64,000 nt of DNA from Eremophila alpestris peregrina (GCA_009792885.1 WMCF01000034.1:6130908-6194907), one strand, 5' to 3'. Shown: positions 1-14,058, numbered from the stretch's first letter. Notes: generated by a model not told the origin, from the sequence alone. Numbers and translations are program-made.

Positions 1-2207
1 CAAGTGAGGGGGTTATAAATCTGACCCTTAGGGTTCATCTTAATGACTATGGTTTCATAAAGCTTTCCTCTGTGTTAGACTTGGCAAGCATTTATATTTA
101 ACAGCCCTGCAGTCTTGTAAATCCAATATGAATCATTTGTCCAGCATGCACTGTCTTGGTCTTTTTGTGCCCCAGACTAGATTATGCTTATTCTGTTGAA
201 TAATCACATTTTATTAATGGCCTTTTCAGTTTCAACCTCTATGAATAATTGAAAAATGTTCATCTTTGTGCGCATACATACTTACATAATTACATGTACA
301 CAAACACAAACTCCCTTGAGTGCTGTTGAGGATGTTGTAGATATTACTTATTTAAATTTCTTCAACTTCCCTTCTCCTCATAGAGGTAGTGCTGCACAAT
401 ACATTTTCTTATTTTATTTTTAACATTTACTTTTTAAAGAAAACCTAGAAGTTCAAAACAATATTGATGTACTTTAGCTAATATGGCCGTTGAGAAATAT
501 CCAGATAATTGTTCAAACTTGCCTTGCTTTCATTGTAAGATCATAGAGCAATTAATACTGATGAAGACAGGAAAGAGGGGTATAATTAAGAGACATGAGT
601 AGTTTCACTGAGAGTTTGAAAAAGTGGCCACAGTAAAAAATTCAGGAAGGAAGTGAAACATTTAATTAAAAATACTTCCTCAAATTTGGTCATGTTGAAC
701 CAAAGTAAAGAACACAATAGGTACACAGGTGTGGCTGAATGGAAAATACTGGTGCAATAAACTCTGGAACTTACTTCATGACAACTTAAAGCATGAGGAA
801 TAGAGTGATTTCTCAACAAAGGAGTTAGAGATGAAAACTAGGGAAGAAATTGTAATTTCCGCTGAAAAAACACCAGGTGGTAAAATGACAAAGATTTTCC
901 TGAAAACAAAAAGAAAAAGGAGAGAGGAAAAAAAAAAAAAAAACCAAGATATATTGTTGTACAAGGACAGCAGGTTATCATAGAAATTATGATCTGTTGA
1001 AAGGATCAACAAAAGAGGTTATCCTTTTCATTCATGAGGACAGTTAGAATAGGACAGGCATGTGGAATGAAGACAAGGAAGTGAAAAAAAAGATATAGAT
1101 TAGTACTCATATCCATTTTTAAGAGACCCACAGAAGGAGTTGTGAGGATGGGTGGAAAGGGAATTATAATCAAGTAAGAAAGTATTTATAATAAGAAGAA
1201 AGATCATATGGAAGCAGAGGAAGAAGCTAAGGAGGGGTAAAGATTAATGATAAAAAGAAAGTGAGGAAGAGAGCACTGCAGGTCAGGAAACATGTAAGGA
1301 TGAGGCCAAGCTGAATTAGATCTGAAGTAGGTCAGTGAATTTAACTTCATTTACATGTGCTTTTTCAAATCATCTTTAAAGGAAGTTAGAATTCAGCATG
1401 AAAAAGCGGGAGCACACAAAATAACACTATCTCTGTTTCTTTGGAGAAAATCTTTCAGGTATGAAATAGAAGAGCAAAGGTTACCTCATTTCAATAACCA
1501 TTGTGAATAACATTTGTCTAGATAATTAAAGCTAAATCAGAATGATTGCCTGTAGTAAAACAGAGAGTCTATTTTAATTAATTTTTTGAAATTCAGCTAA
1601 AAAGGGTAATGATATTTTATAGAATATTTTCCAGAATCTTCCAGTGTTTTTCAGTATTTCATCCTCAAAGTGGCCAAATTATTTTTAACTTGTAAAGACA
1701 CTGATCCCTACATAAATGTGTTTATGACAGGTTCTTTCATGAGGAACCTGTCAGTTTAACATAAGAATCTCCAAAAGTGATTTTGCAGAATGATTTAGGC
1801 ACCCTTTCTAGGTAATGACCTGGACAACTTCTTTTTTTTTTTTTTTTTTGAATAATGATTTCAAACAATGCATGGGGCTCTGCATAACAGGATTTTACTT
1901 AATTAACCAAAAGTTATTCAGGAAGTTATATGCTATATAGTTTCCTAAATATCTATATTTGGACAGATGCACGTGAAAAGGTAACCTCAATCTTCATTCT
2001 ACATATTTAAACTTAAAGGAATTTTAAATGAAATTAATCAGAAGCTAATGGGGGTCCTTCCTTCCTTAATGTTGATACAAAGAAATCTGGGATACCATCA
2101 GCTGTTCCAGATTATGGGAAGTCATTGGAGAGAACTCATTGTGACTTTCCAGTACTTAAAGCAGGCTTAGGAAAAGGCTGAACAACTTTTCATGCAGGCA
2201 GATAATG
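1..2207. other. AT-rich DNA without recognisable genes
   Basis: No gene or named repeat is recognised. The stretch is AT-rich, with an A16 run at about 928-943, a purine-rich section at roughly 1,020-1,300 and a T18 run at 1,832-1,849. The two minus-strand open frames near 586-1,012 are under 80 codons, have no recognisable motif and run through the complement of the A-run, so they look like chance. Confidence 0.6.
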
Positions 2208-2456
2208 CTAAAACAAGAGGGAATGGCTTTAAACTAAAAAAGTAGGGATTTATATTAGATGCTAGCATGAAATCTTTTATAGGGAGGTGAGACACTAGAA
2301 TAGGTTTTCCAGAGAAGTTGAGGATTCATTATCTCTGGAAGTGTTTAAGATCAGGATAGGCAGGATTTGAGCAACCTGGTCTCTGCCTGTGGCAGGGGTG
2401 TTGGGACTAAGATGATCTTCCAAAACAAACCATTCTATGACTCCATAATTCTATGG
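2208..2456 (+). mobile_element. CR1 LINE 3' fragment
   Basis: This is a 5'-truncated CR1 retrotransposon, about 250 bp of the 3' end only. It opens with the conserved CR1 segment 'acaagagggaatggctttaaac' in diverged form. It continues through a degenerate 'ccagagaagttg...gattc' block and a 'gagcaacctggtct...ggcaggggtgttgg' block. It finishes with the CR1 terminal repeats ATTCTATGA and ATTCTATGG. No coding part remains. Divergence from the family pattern is substantial, so the insertion is probably old. Identification rests on remembered family features, not on a database search. Confidence 0.88.
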
Positions 2457-3175
2457 TTAGCCTTTTGATAAGAGGTCAGTAGACTACTGGAGAACTTTGA
2501 ATAGGGGCAGAAGAAAACACTCCTTCCTGCTTCAGATTTTAAACAGAAAGTTTCTTCCTATTCCTTTTCTGCACTTACTTCCAAAATATTTTGAATTATT
2601 ATGTAGATTTGTTACCTGAGATGCTTTTAAGACAAGAGAAATCTGAGACTACTAAACTAGACAACATAACTACTGTTATATAATTTTATTGCACACTCTG
2701 TATGTATTAGTAAATTATTACAAACACATGGCTCAGGTGCTAAAGATGCTGATGCTGTAACTGACAACAGATTATTGGATGATAGATTTTGTCTGTCTTT
2801 GCCCCAAAGTACTTCCTGAATTATTTGTCTGTTTTACACAGTGTTTGGAAATATAAAAAGAAAGACATAAATAAGTAACTTTATGATGGTCCCTCTTTGG
2901 TTATGTATGTAATATTGTCAGGAGACCCTTAATCCTTTTCAGCTTGATTCCTATACCTCTCTTGCTACCATATTTTAAATCAAAAAAGTCGGATTAATCT
3001 TTGTGCTTTACATCTGGTTCATTTTCCTTTTTTTTTTTCCGTTCAAGTGGTGTAAGTGATAAGGCCCAAGTGACTGTGCCATGTGCCTGGACAACATGCC
3101 AAAGGACTCTTCCAGAATTTCTCTCTGTATGTCTCTCTCTACCAAACAGGTCTGATGTGGAATCCAGGACTGGAA

Positions 3176-3176
<1 letters not shown>
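2457..3176. other. AT-rich DNA without recognisable genes
   Basis: I see no gene, named repeat or structured element here. The stretch lies between a CR1 3' end and the pyrimidine tract that follows. Confidence 0.5.
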
Positions 3177-3225
<49 letters not shown>

Positions 3226-3285
3226 CCCCATCCCCCTCTGCCCCCTCCCTCTCCCCTCTGCCATACCCTCTCTCTTTTTCTCTTT
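3177..3285 (+). repeat. (CT)22 microsatellite and pyrimidine tract
   Basis: A perfect (CT)22 array occupies 3,179-3,222 and runs into C-rich sequence. This makes an uninterrupted pyrimidine-only strand from 3,177 to 3,229, followed by more C/T-rich DNA to about 3,285. Long homopurine-homopyrimidine tracts of this kind can form triplex (H-DNA) structures and are length-polymorphic. Open frames on both strands here (Ser-Leu repeats on the plus strand, Arg-Glu repeats on the minus strand) are only translations of the dinucleotide repeat. Confidence 0.95.
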
Positions 3286-6200
3286 AAATTGTTAAGAGAC
3301 ATAAATCCTACCTTGACTTCTCATAAAGCCTCATATCTTAGGTAAATATAATTGTGAGAGGGTCAACATTTGCAGAACATTTGTTTCATTAAAGTTGGTT
3401 TTTATGTACAGACTTTGAGAGTTATCTCACCCTAATCCACATCAATGGTATTTGCGAATCTTAGTCACTCTCCACTTCTCATAGGTGGGATGTGACAAAT
3501 GGGAAAAACACTCTGTTAAATTATAAAGTCTTCACAATCTGACCTGGTTTATCTCTTGCAGATTAGGTTTATTTTACTTGTAACTTTATAGTTGATCACC
3601 TATGTACAACATTTTAGCTCTCTAATAATAAACTGTATTAATATGGAGTGTGAGAGTATTTGCTGTTAGTATGGTTTTTTCTAAAATAATAGAGAATTAT
3701 TTTAAGCAGGGGACTTATCCTTCCATTAACCTTGTGTCTAGTTTCTAATTAGTTCAACCCTTCTAATGCTCTGATATACACCTTTGAAATTTTATAAAAT
3801 ATTTTAATACGAAAGGACATAGGAGAAGTGAGTGCCTGGAAGACTCTTTTAGCATGAAAATTATTATGAATTTGCAGATTCAGACATTAATAATTTTAAA
3901 AACTAAATTACATTCCTGTGTCAGCTAAGGTTATACAGTGATAATACATTAGTTTGTCAGCTCTGGAATTGGCCTCCTTTCCAATCTGATTTATTATGAC
4001 TCAACCGCAGAATGAATAAGATCTCTAAGCCGTTGCTGGCTAGCTCACCTCTTTACAGAACACAACACACTTTTCAGATAATCTTGGAGATGTTCAGGAA
4101 GAGAATGGATGGGATTGTTGCAAGTCAGTTACAAGATTGTTGCAATGAAAGAGTAAGCAGATTTGGATCAAATAGGATGTGCTTTGTTATACTGGTATAA
4201 ATCCAAACTACATCCATCTTGGTCTGATATTAAAGAGAGCAAAGTTAAAATAACAAGTTAGTTACCACTTCTGCCAGTGTAAATGTGGCAGGAATCCGTG
4301 TTATTTTGTCTGATTTATTCTATACTCAAATCAAGGGTACAAAACCTATTTAAGTCCTTAAATATGCTATATAAAGAACTCTCTTCTATCTCCAATATTA
4401 GGTTGAAGAGTAGAACTAATGCAGAGGTATTAAAAGTCACTTTCATTCATCAAAAAATTAAATGTGTGCTTCAAGTTTTTCCATCACTTTTATTAATCTC
4501 TCTAAAGGGGAGGCTATTATATTTCATTTTGAATAAGTTGTTTGGGTTTTAGGTTTTTTAAGAGCAGATCCATGAATCTCTCTTTCAATAATATTTGTAT
4601 TCCAATAACACTGTGCTTAAATTGTCTATCACATTTTTAGGAATGTTGGAGTTGATATATAATTTATATTCCTATAGAATATAGGATTTTTTCACTTTTA
4701 GGAATTTTTTGCTTTTAGGAGCTTTCACTTTTAGGAATTTTTCTGCTTCTGTTCAAGACTTCTGAACTTTTAGTTCAATCTTCTCTTTTTCATTACTGGT
4801 ATAATTTTTCACTATTTGGAAAATTGCTTCCTTTCTTCATCTCTCCCTTTTCCCAGCAACTGATAACTTTTGAAGAACTACCTTATATTTGCTTTCCTAG
4901 TAATAATTGGAGGGATCATAGAAAAATAGAAGTGAGGTAGGAAATGTTTGGTATTGGACAGGTCCAAGCCTATTAGAACTTGTACATACACAGCATAGAC
5001 TTAGGCACTTCGTATTTAAATTCATATTAAATTTATTAGCCAGTTGAGCAGAAAAATACCTTTTCACCTTCAATAATAAAAAGGTTTCACCACAATATTT
5101 TCAGAATTGAACAGAATTTCTATAATCAGGAATTTGATTGCCTAGGTTGTTTCCACTGAACCCAGAGGGTTTCATGATAGTCCTAAAATGATCTTGCCTC
5201 TCAGATAAAGATTTTTTCTCTAAAATTACCAAGAAAAAGGTTTTATTACGTTTATACAAGGTTTCTCTCACTTTTTTTTTTTTTTTTGAAAGTGGATTTA
5301 TTCCAAGCTTCCCTGCAGTTCATTGCATTGAAAGTATGGGAGCCTTATTAGGGACTAATATCTTGATTATTTTAATTAAAATGAACAAAAAATCCAAGCA
5401 AGGGTTAACTTCCTGCAGTGGAACAGAACTTGGTCCATCTGTGCTGTGCTACAGTACCTTTCACCCATCTGTTCTATTGCATCTTGGTTTAGCTGTTTGC
5501 CATGTTTTGCTTTGAGGTATTTGTGTTAACTTGCAGTTTTTTTCCATCAATGGTTTCTGTTCAGAGCTTTAAGTTTGAGGACACTTGAAACTTGATGGGA
5601 ATCAAAAAACAGCTCCAGATTTTGTGTCTCAGATTCCTGATATAAGTTTGTCATTAATGTTGTTTACTTGGATTTCATTATCTTTTACTCTTGAAATGAT
5701 TTGGACTACCCCCAAAACTAAAAACAATAGAATAATCTTCTCGTGTCTCTTGAGTCCTTTTGGTCTCTGTTGGCTGGTTCTAGCTGCTGTGGTTTTGCAT
5801 TTATAGGACAAAGTGCTTACAAGAATAGCAGCGTTATAAAACTTAATGAGGCAAAAATATCAGAGAGGTCTGATCACCACATAAAACACCACCTTTTGGG
5901 ATTATGCTGATGACTGAAATAATTACCTTGGGTTTTCATTGTAACTAGGTTTCAGCTGAAAAAAGCAGTCATTTTTCCTATTAATATAAGCTTTTTGTTT
6001 TAAAGTAGGTCAATGAAATGTTTTAAATGATTCATAAATGTTTAGAAATTTTCATCATATCAAATAAAGGTAGATTTAAAGTAACCAGTGTGTTCTTTCA
6101 TATCTGTAATGTTTCTTAACGAAGAAGGAAGAAATAATTTTAGAAGTGCTGTTTTCAGTACTTTAAAATGCTTCAGTAATTAAAAATGCTGAGAATCTTA

Positions 6201-9200
6201 AAGGTACAAGGTACGTTTTTATAGAAGGCACTTATCTCTCTGTGACTTTATGTAGTGCCTGTGAAAGCATAATATTATCTTAGTAATTCACAGTATTATC
6301 TTGGTATGTCACAATAGTGACAACTTGCAGTGCACAAATACTTTCAGCACTACCACAATACTTTTTGTCCTTTCCAGCATACCTGCCATATCTGTGGAGT
6401 GAATTGTGAGGAGTGAATATTCAAGATAGTGGTGTTTGAATTTGGGGACCCAGAGAGTTGTAATTCAAGAAATACCTGTGTGTTGCTGTCAGTAACAAGC
6501 AGATGCTGTTTTCCAGACATTTAATGATGGTAAAAGAGCTCAGTGTAACAAAAACAAACAACAAGCCCAGAAAAGCTTCACCTCTGACTTCTTCAGTCCT
6601 AAGTGATCAATAAAGAATAGATAATTTGTCAGGAACATATTGTGAAGCTCAGCTCAGCACAAAGTTCAAGTTAGAGAAAGTACAAATTATTTTTCTTACT
6701 GATAAAGGCCTGATCCCTTAAGGTCAAAATGGTGTTTCTCAGTATCTGTGTTTTCAGTGTGACAGTGTGTACTCATTCTGTCTGACAGAATGATGTGTAT
6801 AAAACTTTTTGTTTTCTTTAGACAAAGTTTACCTTGGTATATGAAATTATGTTTAGAAATTTCTAAATACACTATGGAACTGGTCATATATGTAATTATA
6901 TACACTAAAATAGATCATATTCTAGGGATTTAAAACTAGACTTTTTGATAGCCAAGTCAAAAATAGAGTTAAGTCTTGTCTGAATTCATAATTTCTCATG
7001 TATTTCATAGTTTTTCATCCAAGAATTCCTCAGAAAGACTTTAAGCAATATTTCAAAGAGGTTGAACAATTTTCATAAATAAATACATTTGTGTGTTCTG
7101 GCATAAATTTCTTGTAATTCAACAGAATTAAAAGCCCTTGTAAAATAAAATTTTATCCATTTACGGTTTATTCAACAGGGGACCCTGACAGCATTGCCTA
7201 TCACAGCAGGTCATTGAATTTATTTGTTAAAGAGAAATTATTTTATGTTCTACCAGTTGTATAGAAAATTTTGATGCCAGGCATGATCTGTTTTGATGAA
7301 ATTTCAGTCCAGGAAATCAAAAGCAAGGTTAAGAAAACACATTGGTATTGTATGATTAAAAGCATTAAGCTGTTCTTCAGTTTTGGCTGAATGCTAGTCT
7401 TTCCATAATCTAGAGCAGGAAGAATTAAAGTTTTGTAAGGAGCGTATTCCCTTTCTTCCTCATGTCCTTGTGAAAATGTGCCCAGCTGGGCTAAATTATG
7501 TGCCTTGGAAACAGAGAAGTTCATAGATATTAAAAAAGGACTTCTTAGAATTGTACGTATTTTTCCCACCTAGCTGTTTCCTGTTAAGTGTGTTTGATCT
7601 GGGGCAGAAGGATAATTTCATGCTCCTAATGAAGACAGAACAAAGGGTCTTTCTTCCCTGGAAAGCAGTTTATTCCTCTTCTTGATGTAAGAAATGTGGG
7701 AGGGAAAGCCTTGAATGTAGGGAGAATAAAACACTGACCTGGAACACAAAAGGGCAAAGTAGAAGTAAACTGTGAAAAAAACCCACTGTTTCCTAGCTAG
7801 TTTCTGTTCTCAAAAGAGTTGATTGTGTCCATGTCCCCTGGGAAGTGCAGAGGCAGCTCAGAGGGGCTTGAGGAGGAAGATGGGAATAGGCTGGAGTGCT
7901 TGGACAAGCAGCAGGCATAATATTTTAGGTGAGCTGGGTCTGTGGCTAGAAACTGGGACTTGGAACCAGGGTACTAGAGACAATCATAAAGTTAATTCTT
8001 CTGACAAGAAGTGCATTTTTAGTTTAATACCTTTTTTTTAGAGAGTAGGTAAGTTACTGTGATTCTAAGATTGCTGATTGCCATCAGCAAAACTAGCTAG
8101 TTTGTATCTCAATGGGAAAAAAAAATACACTGAGGACTAATATATTCCCTTTTAATTCTTTAAAGCTTTGCAAAATATTTATGTTTTTCCCACATCCCAA
8201 AAAGTAGATACGTTCCACTTTTTTTCACCTTTTTCACCTTGCAATAATTTTAGACCAGCTGTTTTCTTGTTCTCACTCCTCTGTTTTCCTATTCTACATC
8301 CTCTGTCTGCTTTTATTTCCTTTCCTTTTTCTCCTTCCATATACTAAGTGACTACTTACTGTGAAGAGAGAACACACTCTTCAAGACATCTATTATAGAG
8401 GACAATGAATTTTGCAGAACACTTAATTACCATGGGGTGTTTTTGGTTAGCTTTTTGAAAACTCCAGGATATTATTTCACATTATTGACAGGTGAGTAAT
8501 GTTTTAACTTTCTTCTTTTGGAAAGGAAAAATAGGCAAATCTTATGAACTGTTTTCCTGGAAGCTGTGGAGTAGCTACACTCATGTTCATTTTTGACTTG
8601 GTAGTAACTTGGTAATCCTGACTTCACAGAGGATACTGACAAAATACAGCTTCAAAATTTCCTTGGTAGCTTTTCACCTCTTTGTGTCCTTAAGAGTGAT
8701 GAATCTTTAGTAAGGTGAAGTCTTCAGCAGGATACAAGTCTATCATTCTATCACAGGAAATGAGAATGGGAGATATGGTGTTTTCTGGATGATAGTGGAA
8801 ATTTAGACCATATCCATATCCACTTTGAGACTGTATTTGTAGAATATTAGCAGAAACTAACTTCAAAATTCCTGGCATCAAATTCAGCCAAATCTCATGC
8901 ACACTGCTAGGTGGAGGGTAAAATATTTTCTGCTTATTGTGTTAACCAAGTAATGTGAAAAAGAGTCTTCATATACTGTAGATCACACCAGAGTTAATCT
9001 TGTATTAGAAACTATAACTTTCTCATTTATGCAGAAAACTCAGTATGGAATTATATAGCGATGTAAATTACTTCCAAAATAATTCCGTGGCCTTTAGTTT
9101 ATTTAAATTATTCAGAAAATCCAACAGTAAAATGAGACTATAATAGTGCATGTTATTGCTAATGTAGAAACAGACAGAAAGCATAAGCACTGCAGTAAGG

Positions 9201-12200
9201 ACAATCCCTTGGGACAATGGTAGATGGCAATTTAATGCACACGGCAATAACAAGAAAAAAAGTGAGATGGAGCAAGCAGAGTTTGACTTTAGTTGGGTGA
9301 CACTGAGTGCTTGAAATTAGTTTCTGGCACTGGGGATTGTCTGCAGGGGGCAGAAATCCCCAGTGCACCCTCAAGTGTGCACGGGAGCTCCTCTGTGCCA
9401 GGGGACACTTCTCAGAGCTGACACTTCTCTTCCTGCAAGAGAGCAGGAAAGGTGCAAAAATACAGAAACAGAGAGGATACAACGGGGAAGTTGTCAGCAG
9501 ATTGAAGGAACAAAAGTTACTGGTTTTATGATGTAATTAGAATTTTGTGTCTTACTGGAAAAATAGTGAATTTAGGTCACTGTGAAAGCAGTCTCAGAAC
9601 AACATCAAATATTGCACTCAGCTGAAATTAACATACCAGTTAAGAGATTCATTCAATGCTGCAGTAACAGAAATTTGAGCCTGAACCAGATTTAATGCTT
9701 TTTGGCAGGGTTCTGGGATAAATTTTTTTAATTATTATTCTATTTACACATGATATTTAAAACTCATATTTTGAGAAATAATTCATATGAAATTTATTTC
9801 TTTTAAGACTGTATATCTAGCTGTCTTGCAATTATAGGTTGAATAAAATAACGTTGCAGGAGTGCTCTTTTTTAAAAAAGACTGACGAATGAATTTGATA
9901 TTAGTTAAAACAATGCTTCTGCAAACATTCATATTACATGTAAGATTTAGGAGTGTTTAAATGTCTCTCAAAATGTGAAATCAAAACTAGGGTTTGAATA
10001 TTTTATTCAGCACTATAAGTTTTTTTTCACTTTTCCTTTTATTTAGTTATTTTTTCTCATTCCATCCTAACACTCAGCCTTAATATTTGTAAACATTGAA
10101 TTTTACTGATGATACTACCAACTTTAATCAGAAATTAAAAATACTCTGATTTAAAAAAATCCTCAAAAAGCAGTAGAAAGGGTGCTAAATAAAGTAAAAT
10201 TGTGTTAAATAAAGGAAAAAGAATGGAAAGTTCAAGAAAAATTTAGAACAAATGTTGCGATTAAATAAACTAGAAAGTGGAATCTTTAAGCAGACAAAGA
10301 CAGTGGGGCAAAACTACCTTAGTGACAAAACTGTCACATTGGCCCAACACAGAATTCAAATATTGGCTAGGTATTTGTTACCACTCTTTTCTCTCACCAT
10401 TTCTAACCATCTCAGTTAAACCTCCAGTGCTTCACTCCAATTCAAAATCCATTTAGACTAACTTTCCCTTCACAAAAAGAAGCCCCAGGCCTTCTATAAA
10501 TAAAACAAGCATCAGAAAATCTGCTAATGCAGTACTACCCCCATACATACTCCTATGAGTAGCTTTATTAAGTGGAAGAAATATGCTATTGAGGTTATGA
10601 GATATTGGCTTGCTTTGTAGAACAAACTGGCACAGCAGCTGAGTGTGGCAAATGTTCAGCTTGCACTGGCAGGGACTTGACACACTTGCAGAAGCCTGTC
10701 CAAGGGTTGCTGATGTTGTGCCTAGCCCTGCAGAGCCATATCATTCCACATGTACTTAAGGAATGCCTCGAATTCATTTGATCTAGATGTGGGGCTAAAC
10801 TGCAGGAAAGTTAAGTAGTCATCAACGTTCCAGGGAAGCATCACTACTTTGATGCTGATCTTGAATTCAAGTGAGTGAGAGTCAGGGCTCTCAGCAGAAA
10901 CCGCTAGAGATAAGAACACTAAAAAACCCATAATGTGTATGAAACACAGACATTCTTAAAAAAATCTCCAGTTATTTCCAAATGTGGCTATTTCCCCCTT
11001 CTCACTTAAGTGTAGTCCAAATAAATAAGATGGTAATACTTTTCTTTCACTGTTGTTGTGTCAAACTGATACTAGTCTTAAGAGGGAAAACATCAAATAT
11101 TGATTAGAACAGTTGATTATAATAAACAGCTGGTGTTATTCTCAGCAAAACAAGGAATAGAGAAACGTATAAAAATATCAGCATTCATTGAAGCACAAGT
11201 GAGAAACTCATTCAAATGATCTTTTTTCCTCAAAGGAGGAAAACTTAAACAATGAATATATAAATTGCATTTGCCAAGTAGGTACTTATATTTTTTCTTA
11301 CAGTACTATTAATTTCCAGTATTTGCTCACATTGTGTCAATTTGCAGTGTTTTTACCAGCTGCAGTAGTAGGCTGAACAAATAAACAGGAATTTTAACTA
11401 ACTATATTTCCAAAGGATTGACGACTAGAATAACTTCTAATAAGTCAAAATGCAACAGTAACCCAGTATTCCAGATGAAGCTGCTTATATTTTGAGAAGA
11501 AGGTGCATTGTGATCTCAAATATAAGAAGGAACTGCCTTCCTTTTTGTTTTGTAGAAAGCATTTTACCATGAGGTTTCCTTTTTCTCATTTAGTCTACTT
11601 TAAGTGATGGGATCCATAAATATTTTATTGGTACCTGATGGAAGAACAGGAAATGCCAATGAAATCTATCCACTGGGGAAATATGTCTAATAGCAGATTG
11701 AGCAGCAACTCCAGCTCCCATGTGATATGGCAGTTGGAGTAATGCCTTTTGGAAAAGAAGCTTAATGTACAAATCTGCGAAATTTGCACCAAACATCTAC
11801 TTGGAGCGCAGGGGGCTGGTGGAGGGAAAGAAAAAATCTGCAGCTTTCTGTTGGACTGTCAGTGGCTGAAGACATCTGTTTCAAAAAAAAAAAAAAAAAG
11901 ACAAAAAAGACACTCGGATTATCCCTGCTGTGCAAGGGTAAATTAGGGGAAATGTCCTTTGTGTTTTGCTTACCTTGCCATCTCCCTTTGGCCTTGTTTG
12001 ACACTGTTCTAAGTGAGTGGAAGCCAGCTTTGGAGCAGGGAGTTACAGCATTGAAAATGTGCTTCAACAGAACATGCTTGCATAATTGTTCACTAATAAG
12101 GCCTCTTCCCCAGATGGCTCTGAACAGCAGTGGGGACTGCTGCTTAGAGCCATCATCTCTGGTGATTTATTTAATTTCAATTTCATTTTGAGAGATACTC

Positions 12201-13900
12201 AGATTTCTTGTTCACATACAGTTGACGAAGGGTTCAAGATGATTTTTAATCAGCTTCTTCAAAGATGCAAAGGCCAAAAGGTGATTACCTTATTTCATTA
12301 GAAAATATGCTACTTAAAGTCTGATCACACTGAAGTTTCTGGAAACAACCTTGCAGGGAAGGTAATGAACAGTAATTTACACATTAGTTTACACATTAGT
12401 GATGGGCATTAGATGTTCTAAGCCATACTGTCCTGGAAACCTCAAAATATCAAAAATATCGTGGGTGGCATGATAATCTCCCAGGCAACATCAAAATATT
12501 CTGTAACTCAGAGCTGAATGCGTCAGAGCCAAATGTTATTTTTCCCCAACTCCGAGAGGCAGCAGTACAAATAAAGGCACAAGAGACTCTGGGGTAGTAT
12601 TGCAGTATTATATTTGGTGAAACATGAACTGTATTTAATTTTTATTGTCTGTATGAGTCTAATATGCAGTTGTAGGGATCTGACACAGCATGCCAAATAT
12701 GCTTGTAGTCAATCATCAGTTGGCGCTTAAGTACTGGGGTTGTTTTAATCAATGGCTCATACAACAGTTAAAATCATTGCTACTTTTTAAAAGTCAGAGT
12801 CATTTAAGAACATGACTAAATTTCTAAGAGGATCAGGGAGACTTTCTCCTCTTTGTAAAATCCAATTCCACCATGGAAATTTTGGCCTGAGTATTAAACA
12901 CATCTTAATTTTCATGTTTTCTGTCTACTTGAAACTAATACATATTCAACAGCACCCTCTAAATTATTACATAATCACTGACTTAACTAAGTAAGTTCTA
13001 GTTTGAAGATTAAATTAAAAGCAAAAAATCTTGAGGTCTAAATATCAATCTTCTCTTTCACTCGAAAAATTATATACTCATATAACACTATACTAACACA
13101 GAGAGATAAGCAAGGAAGTTGGTAATATGAAATATAACTGTACCTGTTGAAAAGGACAGAAAAATGGACAGGAGGACACAGAACTAAGAAAATAGTTCCA
13201 CTTCATCAAAGTAAATACATTTTTCACATAAAGGCAGAGTTAATTAACAATAGGATTAGAGGTCATTACGTATAGCTAATTAGAAGGCAGTATAATTGAA
13301 CAGCTGCAAAATACACCTTGGCTTTAAAATAATGCTAATATTTACCCTCTATGCATTCAACTAGGTTGAAGGTTAAAGGACAGCACATAAAGCTCTCTGT
13401 GATCTGTGGCAATTAACAAATGGACTTAGGACTACTGGCAGCTCTAAAACTGGGATGAGAACTGCTCCACTTAATACAAATTTGAAGGAGATAAATATTT
13501 TTCTGTGGAGTGATAAATATGTTTCAGTCACACATTTACTTCCTGTTTGTGAATTCTGAAAAAGTGTGGTCCAATACAAACCTTGCACCTCATCATGGAA
13601 ACAAATGGGAATTTAATAGAAATTTAGAATTAATTATTTCATATTACTTTGGCACTACCATTTTCTTAGAGCAGTTGAAGGTACCAGTGTTCTTTTGGGG
13701 CTTCCTTTGGTGCTTTCTTGGCTTAATATATTTTCACACTCCTCAGAGGAGGCAATACAGTTCTTGAACAGTGCCCTCTGTGATTCCACCATCTGTGTCT
13801 TTCTCTTTGGAATGCTGTCACATAAAGGGACATGAGGAGAAATGTAAAAATATGACTCTATGGATTTATTTTATTCAGTGAGGAAAGTAGTATTGCCTGA
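3286..13900. other. Long AT-rich gene-poor stretch
   Basis: About 10.6 kb with no recognisable gene or well-preserved transposon. It has homopolymer runs (T16 at 5,272-5,287; A17 at 11,883-11,899) and small local duplications, for example about 4,687-4,745 and 6,270-6,310. There is a slightly GC-richer patch at about 9,320-9,450 without recognisable content. Open frames are short; the one on the minus strand at 10,722-10,931 is discussed separately. A stretch at about 4,911-4,975 faintly resembles a minus-strand CR1 end but is too degraded to call. Confidence 0.55.
10722..10931 (-). other. Unidentified 69-codon ORF with signal-like start
   Basis: I do not recognise this frame. It starts MGFLVFLSLAVSAES, which resembles a short secretion signal: a hydrophobic run followed by small residues. 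It then continues with 50-odd residues of mixed, soluble composition including LPWNVDDYLTFLQF, and ends at a TAG. There is no neighbouring exon, no promoter and no family motif. At 69 codons it is within what chance produces in AT-rich DNA. It could also be a remnant of an exon or of a processed pseudogene. No function is proposed. Confidence 0.15.
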
Positions 13901-14058
13901 GGAATTAAAATATTAAATACTTCATTATTAAAACCTTTAGTAAGGGTGAATTTTTATTTTCTGATCTGAACCATGAATCTCTAGGAATTAAAATATGAGA
14001 TACTTCAATATTAAAACCTTTAATAAGGGTATATTTTTATGATCTGCTCTGTGAATCT
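13901..14058. repeat. Two-copy tandem duplication, 83-bp period
   Basis: Two adjacent copies are seen. Copy 1 (13,901-13,980) begins GGAATTAAAATAT and ends in TGAATCT; copy 2 (13,984-14,058) has the same order of blocks. They share AAAACCTTTA, TAAGGGT and GATCTG, with scattered substitutions and a deletion of about 5 bases in copy 2. The copies are clearly related but diverged, so the duplication is not recent. It has no coding content and no similarity that I recognise to a transposon family. Confidence 0.85.

Noticed and set aside
2994..3345. Ser-Leu-repeat and Arg-Glu-repeat frames on the two strands
   Set aside because: They are translations of the (CT)n microsatellite.
4911..4975. Possible minus-strand CR1 end (atcatagaaaaatagaag...)
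   Set aside because: Only a few bases match the family pattern and no second CR1 block follows.
11883..11899. A17 run considered as the tail of a processed pseudogene
   Set aside because: No recognisable coding sequence lies upstream and there are no flanking direct repeats.
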